From the NCBI GenBank assembly GCA_002411105.1, contig DHQX01000015.1, forward strand, positions 25,481 to 89,480: DNA of 64,000 nt, in the 5' to 3' direction. This DNA is from Christensenella sp. UBA5327. GTDB taxonomy: Bacteria; Bacillota; Clostridia; Christensenellales; Aristaeellaceae. Made by a program: the position numbers and the translations under genes. Each line of letters opens with the position of its first letter. Positions within the stretch are counted from its first letter, which is position 1. Positions 24,983 through 33,724 of the stretch are shown here, piece after piece. The notes under the pieces are model-generated. The model made no database searches. It saw nothing but the letters and a program-made list of their open reading frames with translations, and had not been told where the DNA came from.

Positions 24983-27241
24983 CTATTCAACCTTGACAAT
25001 GGGGGCGATGGCGACGGCAAACTCCTTTTCCCCATAGGCGGTGAACTGGATGCTCACCCGGGAATCAGCACCGGTGCCGGTGGTCTCCACCACCGTGCCT
25101 GAGCCGAACTTCTTGTGCAGCACTTTGTCTCCCTTTTTGAAGATCTCGGTGGGCTCAGGCCGGGGCGCAAGGGAGGCGATGAGGCCCTTGCGCACGCCGG
25201 GAATTTTACCCGGGTCCATGCCCATGCCGGGAATGCCAAAGCCCATCTTGGGGGGCTGCTTGGTGGGCCTGGGGGGCTCCGGAGCCTTTTTCTCCGGGCC
25301 AAAGTGCTTGCGCATGGCGGTGCCCCACTCGTCAGAAATCAGCTCCTTGGGGATTTCCGCCAGGAAGGGGCTGGGCTGGTTGTGGGCGGCCTGGTTGAAG
25401 ATGGCACGGTGGCGTGCCCGGGTAAGATAGAGGAACTCCCGCGCCCGGGTGATGCCCACATAGCATAGCCTGCGCTCTTCCTCAAGGCGCGCTTCGCCTT
25501 CTGATTTGGCGCGCATGCTGGGAAGCAGGCCATCCTCAAGCCCCGCAATGAACACCGCCCGGTACTCCAACCCCTTGGCGGAGTGGAGGGTCATCAGCGT
25601 CACATACTGGGGCGCGTCCTCCTGCATGTCCAGGTCAGTCACCAGAGCCACGTTCTCAAGGTAAGCCTCAAGGCTGGGATCCTCTGATTTTTTCTCAAAC
25701 TCGTTGACCGCGCCCAGGAACTCCAGCAGGTTATCCCGCTTGGCCAGCATGTCCTCATCGGCAGACTCGGCATATTCCTTGATAAGCCCGGTCTCATCCA
25801 GCATCAGGGCCACAAACTCGCCCAGGGGCATGGTCTTGCGCTTCTGGTTCAGGCCTTCCATCATGTCCCGGAAGCTCTCCACGCATTTGCGCGGGCGGGA
25901 TCCCAGGGTATCCGGCAGGTTGACCAGCGCCTGATAGAGCGGGCTTTGCAGGTTGTCCGCCTGCTCCTCCAGCATTGCCACCGTGGCGTCACCGATGGCG
26001 CGCTTGGGGGTGTTGATGATGCGCTTGAGGGCCACATCATCATCGGGGTTGATCATGAGCCTCAGGTAAGCCAGGGCATCCTTGATTTCTTTGCGGTCAT
26101 AAAAGCGGGTGCCGCCATAAACCCGGTAAGGGATGCCGGCGCGCATGAGCATCTCTTCCAGCACGCGGCTCTGGGCGTGCATGCGGTAGAGCACAGCGAT
26201 CTGGGCGTAGGGCACCTTGCGTTTGGCATTCAGTCTGCGGATGTGCTCGCAGATCCAGGCGGCCTCCTCCCGCTCGTCGCCGGCCGCGGCAAAGCGGATC
26301 TTGTCGCCCTTGGCGCCCTCGGTCCACAGCTCCTTGTCCATGCGGGTGGCGTTGTGCTTGATGACGCTGTTGGCGGCAGACAGGATGGTCTGGGTGGAAC
26401 GGTAGTTTTGCTCCAGCTTCACCACCTTGGCCTCGGGAAAGTCTTTCTGGAACTCCATGATGTTGCGGATGTCAGCCCCGCGCCAGCCGTAGATGGACTG
26501 GTCATCGTCGCCCACCACGCAGAGGTTGCGGCTCTCCTGGGTGATCAGCTTCACCAGGTGGTACTGGGCCAGGTTGGTGTCCTGATACTCGTCCACATGC
26601 ACATACCGGAAGCGCTTGCGGTAGTGGTCCAGCACCGGCGGATGCTCAAGCAGCAGCTCCAGGGTTTTGTTGAGCAGGTCGTCAAAGTCCAGGGCGTTGG
26701 CCTGGCGGAGCCTGGCGTCATAGGCGGAAAACAGGTCGTGGATGGTCTGGGACCGGCGATCCTTGCGGCTCTGTGCAAACCAGCCGTCGGCGTCCAGAAG
26801 CTTATTCTTCGCGTCGCCGATGATGCGCTTCATCTCTTTGACGGCCAGCTGCTTTTCATCAATGTCAAAGCGCTTGAACAGGTCCTTGAGCACGCGCTGC
26901 TGGTCGTCATCGTCATAGATCACAAAGGAGCGCTTGTAGCCCAGCTTTTCAATGTCGCGCCGCAAAATGCGCACGCAAACCGAGTGGAAGGTGCCGATCC
27001 AGGCCTCGTCCGCGCCGCCCTTGGTGAGGTCATTGGCGCGGCGCAGCATCTCCTTGGCCGCCTTGTTGGTGAAGGTGAGGGCCAGGATATGATAGGCTGA
27101 GACGCCGGCGTCCATGAGGCTGGCAATGCGGTAGGTCATCGCCCGGGTCTTGCCGCTGCCGGCACCCGCCACAATTAGAAGCGGACCGTCATGGGTTTGG
27201 ACGGCTTCACGCTGTTTTTGGTTAAGGTCGTTTAGGTTCAT
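24983..27241 (-). CDS. pcrA: ATP-dependent DNA helicase PcrA (UvrD/Rep family)
   Basis: 752 residues, an SF1A 3'-5' helicase in repair and replication-fork maintenance. The Q motif is LNQKQREAV, Walker A is VAGAGSGKTRAM, and motif II sits in the YVHVDEYQDTN block. Further motifs are VVGDDDQSIYGWRGAD (III), LEQNYRST (IV) and VTLMTLHSAKGLEY (V). The C-terminal 50 residues (FKKGDKVLHKKFGSGTVV) are the Tudor-like RNA-polymerase-binding domain. Start 27241 follows GGGGG; the N-terminal extension of the open frame lacks homology. ligA follows on the same transcript. Confidence 0.97.
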   Translation of the reverse strand: MNLNDLNQKQREAVQTHDGPLLIVAGAGSGKTRAMTYRIASLMDAGVSAYHILALTFTNKAAKEMLRRANDLTKGGADEAWIGTFHSVCVRILRRDIEKLGYKRSFVIYDDDDQQRVLKDLFKRFDIDEKQLAVKEMKRIIGDAKNKLLDADGWFAQSRKDRRSQTIHDLFSAYDARLRQANALDFDDLLNKTLELLLEHPPVLDHYRKRFRYVHVDEYQDTNLAQYHLVKLITQESRNLCVVGDDDQSIYGWRGADIRNIMEFQKDFPEAKVVKLEQNYRSTQTILSAANSVIKHNATRMDKELWTEGAKGDKIRFAAAGDEREEAAWICEHIRRLNAKRKVPYAQIAVLYRMHAQSRVLEEMLMRAGIPYRVYGGTRFYDRKEIKDALAYLRLMINPDDDVALKRIINTPKRAIGDATVAMLEEQADNLQSPLYQALVNLPDTLGSRPRKCVESFRDMMEGLNQKRKTMPLGEFVALMLDETGLIKEYAESADEDMLAKRDNLLEFLGAVNEFEKKSEDPSLEAYLENVALVTDLDMQEDAPQYVTLMTLHSAKGLEYRAVFIAGLEDGLLPSMRAKSEGEARLEEERRLCYVGITRAREFLYLTRARHRAIFNQAAHNQPSPFLAEIPKELISDEWGTAMRKHFGPEKKAPEPPRPTKQPPKMGFGIPGMGMDPGKIPGVRKGLIASLAPRPEPTEIFKKGDKVLHKKFGSGTVVETTGTGADSRVSIQFTAYGEKEFAVAIAPIVKVE

Positions 27242-27323
27242 ATATCCCCCATTGGGGCCGGCGCAGCCGGCCGCTTCTCTCTCTGCCCGGTGCCTGTGCG
27301 CAACCAAGGCAGATACTAACGCA

Positions 27324-27352
27324 ATTATAACAAAAAACAGGGGTTTTGTACA
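27324..27352 (-). promoter_or_regulatory. Promoter of pcrA-ligA
   Basis: On the minus strand a perfect TATAAT (27324-27329) has TGTACA at 17 bases (27347-27352), or TTGTAC at 18. It begins in the short gap after the MBL gene. Confidence 0.7.
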
Positions 27353-27365
27353 ATCCTGGCTTAGC

Positions 27366-28259
27366 CTATGCCTCCCCGCCTTCTTCCAGGCTCACTGGCA
27401 GGTCAGTCTGGGCAAAGGGGTCCTCCTGGGTGTAAGCGGAGAGATCCACGCTGCCCCGGCGCGCGCCGGGGCGGCCTTGCCGGCTGGGGGCGGTGGAACG
27501 CACGATGGGGGTGTTGCCGGTGAGGTCAATCAGGGCCGATTCCCGCACCTGGGTGAGGGCGAAAACCACGGTGCGCCGGGTGATGGAGCGCCGGGCATAC
27601 TCATTGGCGATTTCCTGCCGGGTGCCAAAGTGCATGGGGAAAAACACCCGGGGGCGGAGGGCCATGATCAGGTGATTGGCCCCCGCGTCATAAAAGCCGC
27701 CCTGGTTGGGGTCCAGCGGAAAAAAGCAGATGTCCACCCTGTCCTTGGGGATGGCGGCCACCTTGTCGTAAAAGCTCTCCTCTGCACGGGCGATCTCCCG
27801 CAGGGTGTTTTCCTCGCGCCAGTGCCAGAGGTTCAGATCCCCCGCATGGAACACGCAGACATCCTCTGCCTCCACCATAAAGGAGACGCCGGCATCGGTG
27901 GAGCCAAAGACGCTGATGTTGGCCTGGGCGATGGAAAAACTGTCCCCTTCCTTGCAGTAGCGGATGCTGGGCATCTCAGGCGCGTTCTTCTTTGCATCCT
28001 GGGACAGGATATAGGTGATGGGGAAGGAGGACTTCCACTTGTAAATCACCTCATGGTCGTGGTGGGTGAGGGAGTTGTTGGGCACAAAGACCAGGATGTT
28101 GTTGAAGCCCTGAAAATCCTTCTCTCCCAGCTGCTGTTCCTCGGCCAGCTGGGAAAGGCCGGTCTGGCGGTAGCTGAACACCATCAGGGTCTTCTTCAGC
28201 GACACCGTGAAGGCGGACTGATAAAAATAGGTCACCAAAGCCTGTTTGGGCAAGGGCAC
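27366..28259 (-). CDS. MBL-fold metallo-hydrolase
   Basis: 297 residues. The metallo-beta-lactamase layout is recognisable: a short first strand set (AFTVSLKKTLMVFSY), LVFVPNNSLTHHDHEVIYKW as the HxHxDH-type metal block (here THHDHE), VCVFHAGDLNLWHW with a metal Asp, and PRVFFPMHFG with the late His. It resembles the UlaG-like group without being that enzyme. The start is uncertain: GTG 28259 has AAAGGAG only 3 bases away, and TTG 28253 has 9. It follows the phosphodiesterase gene by 16 bases. The substrate is unknown. Confidence 0.8.
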   Translation of the reverse strand: MPLPKQALVTYFYQSAFTVSLKKTLMVFSYRQTGLSQLAEEQQLGEKDFQGFNNILVFVPNNSLTHHDHEVIYKWKSSFPITYILSQDAKKNAPEMPSIRYCKEGDSFSIAQANISVFGSTDAGVSFMVEAEDVCVFHAGDLNLWHWREENTLREIARAEESFYDKVAAIPKDRVDICFFPLDPNQGGFYDAGANHLIMALRPRVFFPMHFGTRQEIANEYARRSITRRTVVFALTQVRESALIDLTGNTPIVRSTAPSRQGRPGARRGSVDLSAYTQEDPFAQTDLPVSLEEGGEA

Positions 28260-28275
28260 ATGCTCCTTTCAGCTG

Positions 28276-29484
28276 TTATACAAAAAGCGCGTCAAGCGCT
28301 TGCCCCTGAGCCTGGGGCAGGTACAGGTGGATGGCCTGGGCCAGGGTGGGAGCGATGTCAACCAACTGGCAGCGCTCAAGGCGCGCTCCCCGCTGGAACA
28401 TGGGCCCGGAGAGCCACATCAGGCAGTCAGCGCCCTCATGGTGCAGGCCAAATCCATGGGTTGCCTTGTGGCCGGGCTCGCAGTCATCCTCGGCGATCAC
28501 AAAGCCCTCCTCAGGCTCCACCGCCAGCAGCACATCGTCCGGCGCGTGCATGGCGCGCAGCATCTCCCGGGTGTAGACCTGGCTGAGCCTGAGGTCCTCC
28601 ATGTGGTGCTGCAGCGCCTGAAGCACCACGGGATAGTCCCCCCGGTGAATGCGCACATAGGCGCCCAGCCCCAGGGACTGGACACGGGCGGGAATGCCCT
28701 GCTCCTTAAACCAGGCGCCCAGCGCCACACAGCCGGTGATATCTGCCTGCCCGTGGTCACTCACCACAGCGATCACCGTGTCCTCATACAGCCCATTGGC
28801 CTTGAGGGCTTCTATGAGGCTGCCCACCCTGGCGTCAAGCCGGCTGAGGGATTCCTGGGCCTCCGGGCTGAAGGTACCATGGTGATGGCGGGTGCTGTCA
28901 GAGTCGGTGAGGTGAAGCGCCAGCACATCAGGCATCCGGGGCTGCTTTTCAATCAGGGAATTGGCCACCAGGGTGCTGTAATCATCCAGCTGCGGCTGGC
29001 TGATGCCCTGGCGGCGGCTGCCAAATCGCAGCTCTGTTCTGATCAGCCACCAGGCGCTGTGGCCGTACCGGATGGCCTTCATCACCTGGTTTTCCCCAGG
29101 CAGGGCCCGGACCTCCGCCATGTTATAGCGGATGTGCGGGCTGTGCCCGGTGGTGGGCCAGAGAATGGCGGCCACCTCCCGCCCCGCGCGGGCGGCCTGG
29201 CTGAAGAGGGTTTCCACCTGGATGTCCTTCTCCTCCCAGAACCAGGGGCGCTTTTCTGCGGGCAGATCAGGCGCGAAGGGCTCGTTGTGGGAGATGCCGT
29301 GCCGATCCGGATAGCAGCCGGTGATGAGGCTGGCATGGATGGGATAGGTGAGGGTGGGGTAGATGGTCTTCACCTGGCTGCAAAAAACGCCCCTGTCTGC
29401 AAGGGCGCCAAGGTTTGGCAGGGAGAGCAGATAGTCTGCGTCCCGGCTGTAAACCGCGTCCAAACTGATTAGCAGCAGGCGCAT
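28276..29484 (-). CDS. Alkaline-phosphatase-superfamily phosphodiesterase/nucleotide pyrophosphatase
   Basis: 402 residues of the type I phosphodiesterase/nucleotide pyrophosphatase family. LLLISLDAV gives the first metal Asp. KTIYPTLTYPIHASLITG carries the catalytic Thr. YPDRHGISHN, LALHLTDSDSTRHHHG and VVSDHGQADI give further metal ligands. No signal peptide is visible, so it may be cytosolic. It lies 2 bases after the TPM gene and belongs to the minus-strand run that begins with xpaC. The substrate is unknown. Confidence 0.88.
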   Translation of the reverse strand: MRLLLISLDAVYSRDADYLLSLPNLGALADRGVFCSQVKTIYPTLTYPIHASLITGCYPDRHGISHNEPFAPDLPAEKRPWFWEEKDIQVETLFSQAARAGREVAAILWPTTGHSPHIRYNMAEVRALPGENQVMKAIRYGHSAWWLIRTELRFGSRRQGISQPQLDDYSTLVANSLIEKQPRMPDVLALHLTDSDSTRHHHGTFSPEAQESLSRLDARVGSLIEALKANGLYEDTVIAVVSDHGQADITGCVALGAWFKEQGIPARVQSLGLGAYVRIHRGDYPVVLQALQHHMEDLRLSQVYTREMLRAMHAPDDVLLAVEPEEGFVIAEDDCEPGHKATHGFGLHHEGADCLMWLSGPMFQRGARLERCQLVDIAPTLAQAIHLYLPQAQGQALDALFV

Positions 29485-29486
29485 GG

Positions 29487-30266
29487 CTATTTCCGCCAGC
29501 CGAAGAACTTGCTGATACCCCAGGTGCCAAAAATCCAGCCCAGGGGGCCGCAGCCGCGTTTTCTGCCGGTGGTGCGGTCCCTGCCAAAGAGCTTGAACAG
29601 GATAAAGCCGATGAGCGCGATCTGCCAGAGGCTCAGCCTGCTTCGGCCCCTGTCCCTGGTGTTTTGCTCATATTGCTTTGCGTTGTCGCTGCTGCGCTCC
29701 CACTCCCTGAAGAAGCTGTCAAGCGGGTTAGGCGCCCGGGTGGGGTCAGGGACCATGGAGGGGTCGGAGGGCGTGCTGTCAAACAGCTCTTTGCTGCTCA
29801 GGCGCTGGCCTGAGGCGCTTTCCATCCGCACCACAAGCCCCGATATCAAAGCGCGCAGGGCGCCGTCATAGTCCCGGTTGAGGTAGGGGGCGCGGAAGGT
29901 GCTGGCCAGGAGGTTGTTGACCGCGTCCAGGCCCAGGAGGGCCTGGGGCACCTCGCCCATGGAGATGGCGTAACGTTCCTCACCAATCACCATCACCAGC
30001 AGGATGGTGTTTTCAGGGCTTTCTGACTGGTTTTGCCGTGTTTCCTCAGCAAAGGAGGCGGCCTGTGCCCCGCCCAGGAAGTGCCGGGTGATCACCTGCA
30101 GGCGGATGTCAAGCTTGCGCTGGGTTTCTTCGTTCAGCTTCTGGATGCCGCTGATGAGCCCAGGGTCCAGGACCCCGGCGGCATCATTGACCACTGAGCT
30201 TGAGGAGGCCAGCGCCGGAGCCGCCACAAGGAGGAGCGCCAGAAGCAGAATCAGGGTTTTTTTCAT
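29487..30266 (-). CDS. TPM-domain protein, secreted and membrane-anchored
   Basis: 259 residues. It has a signal peptide (KKTLILLLALLLVAAPALA), then a TPM domain from about residue 25 to 150: VNDAAGVLDPGLISGIQKLNEE, LDIRLQVITRHFLGG, NTILLVMVIGEERYAISMG. A linker follows, with a C-terminal hydrophobic stretch (LSLWQIALIGFILFKLFG) and a short basic tail. TPM proteins have been linked to photosystem repair in plants and phosphatase activity, and in bacteria they often pair with LemA proteins, as here. The LemA-like gene is 14 bases upstream. Confidence 0.85.
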   Translation of the reverse strand: MKKTLILLLALLLVAAPALASSSSVVNDAAGVLDPGLISGIQKLNEETQRKLDIRLQVITRHFLGGAQAASFAEETRQNQSESPENTILLVMVIGEERYAISMGEVPQALLGLDAVNNLLASTFRAPYLNRDYDGALRALISGLVVRMESASGQRLSSKELFDSTPSDPSMVPDPTRAPNPLDSFFREWERSSDNAKQYEQNTRDRGRSRLSLWQIALIGFILFKLFGRDRTTGRKRGCGPLGWIFGTWGISKFFGWRK

Positions 30267-30280
30267 GGCAGTGCCTCCTT

Positions 30281-30820
30281 TCAGGGGTTGAACAGCGGGG
30301 CAGCAGCAACGCCCAAAAACCGGGCGATCAAGCCTGAGAAGGTGCCGCTCAGGCGTTTGTTGTAGTCGGCGGCTGCCTCATTATAGCGCCCGGCGTCTGC
30401 CCACTGGGCGCTTTGGTCAAGCGCCTGGGGGAGGAGCCCGGTCACATAGCTCAGGTCGCGGCTGTCCTCCTGCACGGAGGGCAGGGCCTCCAGCGCCTTT
30501 AACAGGGCCTTGGCATCTGCTTCCAGTTGGGCGTTGGCCGCCATTTTCTGATGCCACAGGCCCTGGGCGGACAGGCTGGAGACATCCTTAGCCACCGCCT
30601 CAAGCAGCGCATCCCCCTGGGGCAAATGGCGCCTGGCCACGGTGAGCAGGTTGTTGCCGGTCTCCACCCGGCTGCCGATCACCGCATCCAGGGAGCCCAG
30701 GGCGCTTTCTACCTGGGCCTTTTCCTCGCGGAAGCCGCGCACAGCCCCGATGGAGAGGCTTGCGGCAACCAGCGCCAGAAGGATCACCAGGCCCAGGAAG
30801 TAGGCAGGGGTTTTGCGCAT
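30281..30820 (-). CDS. LemA-like membrane protein
   Basis: 179 residues with one N-terminal helix (FLGLVILLALVAASLSIGAV) and an outer helical bundle. The LemA pattern is present but divergent: SRVETGNNLLTVARRHLP near residue 50 and AGRYNEAAADYNKRLSGTFSGLIARFLG at the C-terminus. LemA proteins usually sit beside TPM or HtpX genes; their role is unclear. It lies between the TPM gene and telA on one transcript. The match rests on the two motifs and context. Confidence 0.7.
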   Translation of the reverse strand: MRKTPAYFLGLVILLALVAASLSIGAVRGFREEKAQVESALGSLDAVIGSRVETGNNLLTVARRHLPQGDALLEAVAKDVSSLSAQGLWHQKMAANAQLEADAKALLKALEALPSVQEDSRDLSYVTGLLPQALDQSAQWADAGRYNEAAADYNKRLSGTFSGLIARFLGVAAAPLFNP

Positions 30821-30832
30821 TGATAGGCTCCT

Positions 30833-32116
30833 TTATCCGTTGATCAGGCGCTGTTTGAGCTCGTTTTCCATCTTGGCCAGGGTCTTCTCGGCCTCGGCGC
30901 GCTTCTGGCGGCCTTCGGTCTGGATGCGGACCACCTCGTTCATGGTGTCGATGAGGGACTTGTTGGTCTGCACCAGGGTTTCGATGTCGATGATGCCGCG
31001 CTCGGCCTCCTGGGCAGTTTCAATGGTGCCCTGCTTCAGGGTTTCTGCGTTTTTCTTGAGCAACTCATTGGTCATGTCGGTGACCGCCCGCTGGGCGCGC
31101 ATGGCCTGCTGGGAGTGCTGCATGCCAATGGCCAACACCATCTGGTTTTTCCACAGCGGCAGGGTGTTGACCAGCGTGGACTGGATGCGCTCAATGAGCA
31201 GGGAGTTGTTGTTTTGAAGGAGCCTGATCTGGGGCGCCATCTGCAGGGAAATCTGCCGGGTGAGCTTCAGGTCGTGGAGTTTTTTCTCAAAGCGGTCGGC
31301 CGCCTGCTCCAGGTCGCTGGCTTTCTGGGCGTCCAGGGTGTCCCCGCTCTGCTGGGCATGGGCCTTGAGCTGGGCGATGTCATTGGCCCGCACCTGAGCC
31401 AGCTTTTTTTCACCGGCGATGATATACATGGTGAGCTCTTTAAAGTAAGTGAGGTTCATCTCGTAGAGGTGATTAAACATGGACACGTCTTTGAGCAGCT
31501 GCACCTGGTGGGTCTCCAGGGTGCCGGCGATGTTGGCCACGTTGCCTGACATATCATCAAAGCGGGACTGCACCTGCGCGATGTGCCGCTCAGCCGAGGT
31601 GAACAGCGCCCGCAGGCCCTTGGGCTTCTCAGCGGAGGTCTCAAAGCTCTTCAGCTCACCGATGAGCTTGGTGAGGTTGTCGCCCACATCGCCCGCGTCG
31701 GTGTTTTTCACTTCAGCCAGGATGGAATCGGCGAAATTGGAGACTTTTTTCTGCGCCTCAGCGCCATAGAGCATCACATGCTGAGGGTTCGCCACATCGA
31801 TTTTCTGGGCGAACTCGTCCACCGCCTTGCGCTCCTCCGGGGTGAGGGCGCTGTCCAGGTCGCTGGCCAGCTTGGCCTGCACATCAGGCGCCTGAGGGGT
31901 CTCCGCCTGGGCCTTTTCCAGTTGGTCAATCACCGCTTCAACCTTCTCCCGGTCAGCGGTTTCAGTGCTCAATACCAACTCCGGCAGCGGCTGGCTGGCG
32001 GCATCCTCCACGGCGCTGATGGCCTGGGCAGCTGCCTGAGCGGTTTGCTTCAGCGCGGCATTGGCGTCCTGGACGATAGGCTCCTGCTTGGCGGTTTCAT
32101 TTTTCTGTTCTGACAT
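30833..32116 (-). CDS. Toxic anion resistance protein, TelA/KlaA family
   Basis: 427 residues, soluble, rich in long alpha helices with no membrane span. Family marks are in the middle: KLIGELKSFETSA, VQSRFDDMSGNVANIAGTLETHQVQLLKDVSMFNHLYEMNLTYFKEL and LARQISLQMAPQIRLLQNNNSLLIERIQSTLVNTLPLWKNQMVLAIG-like blocks. Plasmid KlaA/TelA was named for tellurite resistance. Chromosomal forms in Firmicutes are tied to cell-envelope stress, usually next to xpaC. It starts 4 bases after xpaC, so the two are coupled. Confidence 0.9.
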   Translation of the reverse strand: MSEQKNETAKQEPIVQDANAALKQTAQAAAQAISAVEDAASQPLPELVLSTETADREKVEAVIDQLEKAQAETPQAPDVQAKLASDLDSALTPEERKAVDEFAQKIDVANPQHVMLYGAEAQKKVSNFADSILAEVKNTDAGDVGDNLTKLIGELKSFETSAEKPKGLRALFTSAERHIAQVQSRFDDMSGNVANIAGTLETHQVQLLKDVSMFNHLYEMNLTYFKELTMYIIAGEKKLAQVRANDIAQLKAHAQQSGDTLDAQKASDLEQAADRFEKKLHDLKLTRQISLQMAPQIRLLQNNNSLLIERIQSTLVNTLPLWKNQMVLAIGMQHSQQAMRAQRAVTDMTNELLKKNAETLKQGTIETAQEAERGIIDIETLVQTNKSLIDTMNEVVRIQTEGRQKRAEAEKTLAKMENELKQRLING

Positions 32117-32120
32117 GGGT

Positions 32121-32846
32121 TTAACCCTCCTTCATTTGCTGCGCCTGGGCCCCGCCCTGGGCATGTGTGGTGGTATTTATCTTAAAATCACTGCCCAAGA
32201 GGCTGTCCTGCTTGAGCATGGCTTCCAGCACGTCGATGTCGGTGGTGATGTCCAGCATATCGTTCTGATACAGCGTCTCCAACTGTTTGCCAAAGGCCCC
32301 CAGCACCACATCCATGGCATCGGTGATGCGGGCCTTGGTGTTGCGGGCGCTTTGCCCTGAAACGCCGGATTGCTGGAGCTTGCGGTAGCCGGTGAGCATC
32401 TTGAGGGTGGTGGGCAGGTAATAATCCATAAACCGCCTGATCTGGGGTGCCTTTTCCGGCTGGTCGATCACGGTCTGGAAGATGCGGGTGGCGATGCCGT
32501 CAAGTTGCACGATTTTCTCTGACAGCTCAGGGTCCGGGATCATCTCATCCTCTTTGCGGATATCCTGGAGCATCTGCTGCCCCCTGGCCACCAGCTGGTC
32601 CACTGCGCTGTTGCCGGTAAGGGGCAGATCCTCCATGGAGGCGGCTTTCTGGGAGGTGTCAAGGCCGGAAAACATGATGTAGGCTACACGCCCCAGCAGC
32701 AGCGCCAGAGCGCCGCCGATGATGTAATGGTTCCACCGGTAGAAGGGGAACAGCAGGGAATAGCCCAGAAGCGTCGCCCCGCCTGCCAGGAGTGACGCAA
32801 AAAAACCCTTCACCGGGTTGGGGTTTCGCTTGTTCTTGCGGGCCAT
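32121..32846 (-). CDS. XpaC-like membrane protein
   Basis: 241 residues: a basic N-terminus (ARKNKRNPNP), two membrane helices (about 12-32 and 36-55), then a long helical cytosolic part (QMLQDIRKEDEMIPDPELSEKI, FMDYYLPTTLKMLTGYRKLQ). The last block is typical of XpaC, first named from hydrolysis of X-phosphate in Bacillus; its true role is unknown. The standard partner TelA follows at once. ATG 32846 has AAAGGGGAA upstream. It heads the xpaC-telA-lemA-TPM-phosphodiesterase run. Confidence 0.82.
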   Translation of the reverse strand: MARKNKRNPNPVKGFFASLLAGGATLLGYSLLFPFYRWNHYIIGGALALLLGRVAYIMFSGLDTSQKAASMEDLPLTGNSAVDQLVARGQQMLQDIRKEDEMIPDPELSEKIVQLDGIATRIFQTVIDQPEKAPQIRRFMDYYLPTTLKMLTGYRKLQQSGVSGQSARNTKARITDAMDVVLGAFGKQLETLYQNDMLDITTDIDVLEAMLKQDSLLGSDFKINTTTHAQGGAQAQQMKEG

Positions 32847-32898
32847 GTGCTTCCCCTTTCTTGAAAAACGGCCTGATGACAAAGGCTTCAACACTCAA

Positions 32899-32928
32899 AT
32901 TATATCATACCCGGCTTATGGCGGACAA
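32899..32928 (-). promoter_or_regulatory. Promoter of the xpaC-telA operon
   Basis: On the minus strand TTGTCC (32923-32928), an 18-base spacer and a perfect TATAAT (32899-32904) with an upstream TG. Confidence 0.65.
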
Positions 32929-32955
32929 ATTAAAATTCCCTCATCTTGCCGATTA

Positions 32956-32964
32956 TGCTATACT
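32956..32964 (+). promoter_or_regulatory. Extended -10 promoter of the C26 hydrolase operon
   Basis: TGCTATACT at 32956-32964, about 40 bases before the ATG at 33005. No clear -35. It points away from the xpaC promoter. Confidence 0.45.
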
Positions 32965-33004
32965 GCATAATGGTGACAAAAATGCGTGAAATAGTGGAGG
33001 ACTT

Positions 33005-33724
33005 ATGATCAGGATCGGGCTTAGCACCAATCAGGATACCCCTGGCAGCCGGGACTGTATGCCGCCGGACTACATCTCGGCTGTGCTGCGCGCGGGCGCG
33101 CTGCCGCTGATCTTTCCGCTGCTGCCTGAAGGCCATGCCCAGTATGAGGGGCTGGTGGCAGGGCTGGTGGACAGCGTTGACGCCATCATCTTCACCGGCG
33201 GGCCGGATTTTGATCCGGCGCTCTATGGGCAGGAAAAGCACGCAGCCTGTGGCTCTATCCATCCGGCCCGGGACACGGTGGACCTGGCGCTGGTGCGGGC
33301 CGCTTTGAAAGCTGGCAAGCCCATCCTGGGCATCTGCCGGGGGCTTCAGCTGATCAACGTAGCCCTGGGCGGCACCCTGTATCAGGACCTGCCGGCCCAG
33401 ATGGAGCTGCCCATTGACCATGACAACAAAAAAGAGGATCTTGAAGTGCACACCGTGGAGCTGGTGCCGGATACCTTGCTGCGCCGCATCACGGGGATGG
33501 ACGCCTTCCCCGTCAACTCCCGCCACCACCAGGCCATCGACCGCCTGGGGGAGGGGCTGCGCATCTGCGCCAGGAGCTCTGACGGGCTGATTGAGGCCAT
33601 CGAGTTTGAAAACGGCTACCCTGGCCTGGCCCTGCAGTGGCACCCGGAAAACCTGGCGGCCCAGCGGACTGATCAGCAGGCCCTCTTCCACTGGCTGGCG
33701 GGCGTGGCGGAGCAGCGCCAGTGA
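33005..33724 (+). CDS. Class I glutamine-amidotransferase-like hydrolase (peptidase C26 family)
   Basis: 239 residues related to gamma-glutamyl-GABA hydrolase PuuD. The catalytic triad is visible: nucleophile Cys in GKPILGICRGLQLINVALGG, and His and Glu in LALQWHPEN. DAIIFTGGPDFDPALYG and VNSRHHQAID are also typical of the family. It likely cleaves a gamma-glutamyl amide. GGAGG precedes the ATG. Its TGA overlaps the GTG start of the next gene. Confidence 0.88.
   Translation: MIRIGLSTNQDTPGSRDCMPPDYISAVLRAGALPLIFPLLPEGHAQYEGLVAGLVDSVDAIIFTGGPDFDPALYGQEKHAACGSIHPARDTVDLALVRAALKAGKPILGICRGLQLINVALGGTLYQDLPAQMELPIDHDNKKEDLEVHTVELVPDTLLRRITGMDAFPVNSRHHQAIDRLGEGLRICARSSDGLIEAIEFENGYPGLALQWHPENLAAQRTDQQALFHWLAGVAEQRQ

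Noticed and set aside
25946..28586. Long plus-strand open frames opposite pcrA and the MBL gene (384 and 478 codons)
   Set aside because: They are antisense shadows of well-conserved genes, with Gly/His/Gln-rich nonsense sequence and no family motifs.
28246..29472. 408-codon plus-strand frame opposite the phosphodiesterase
   Set aside because: Antisense to a gene with all active-site blocks; no ribosome site or homology.
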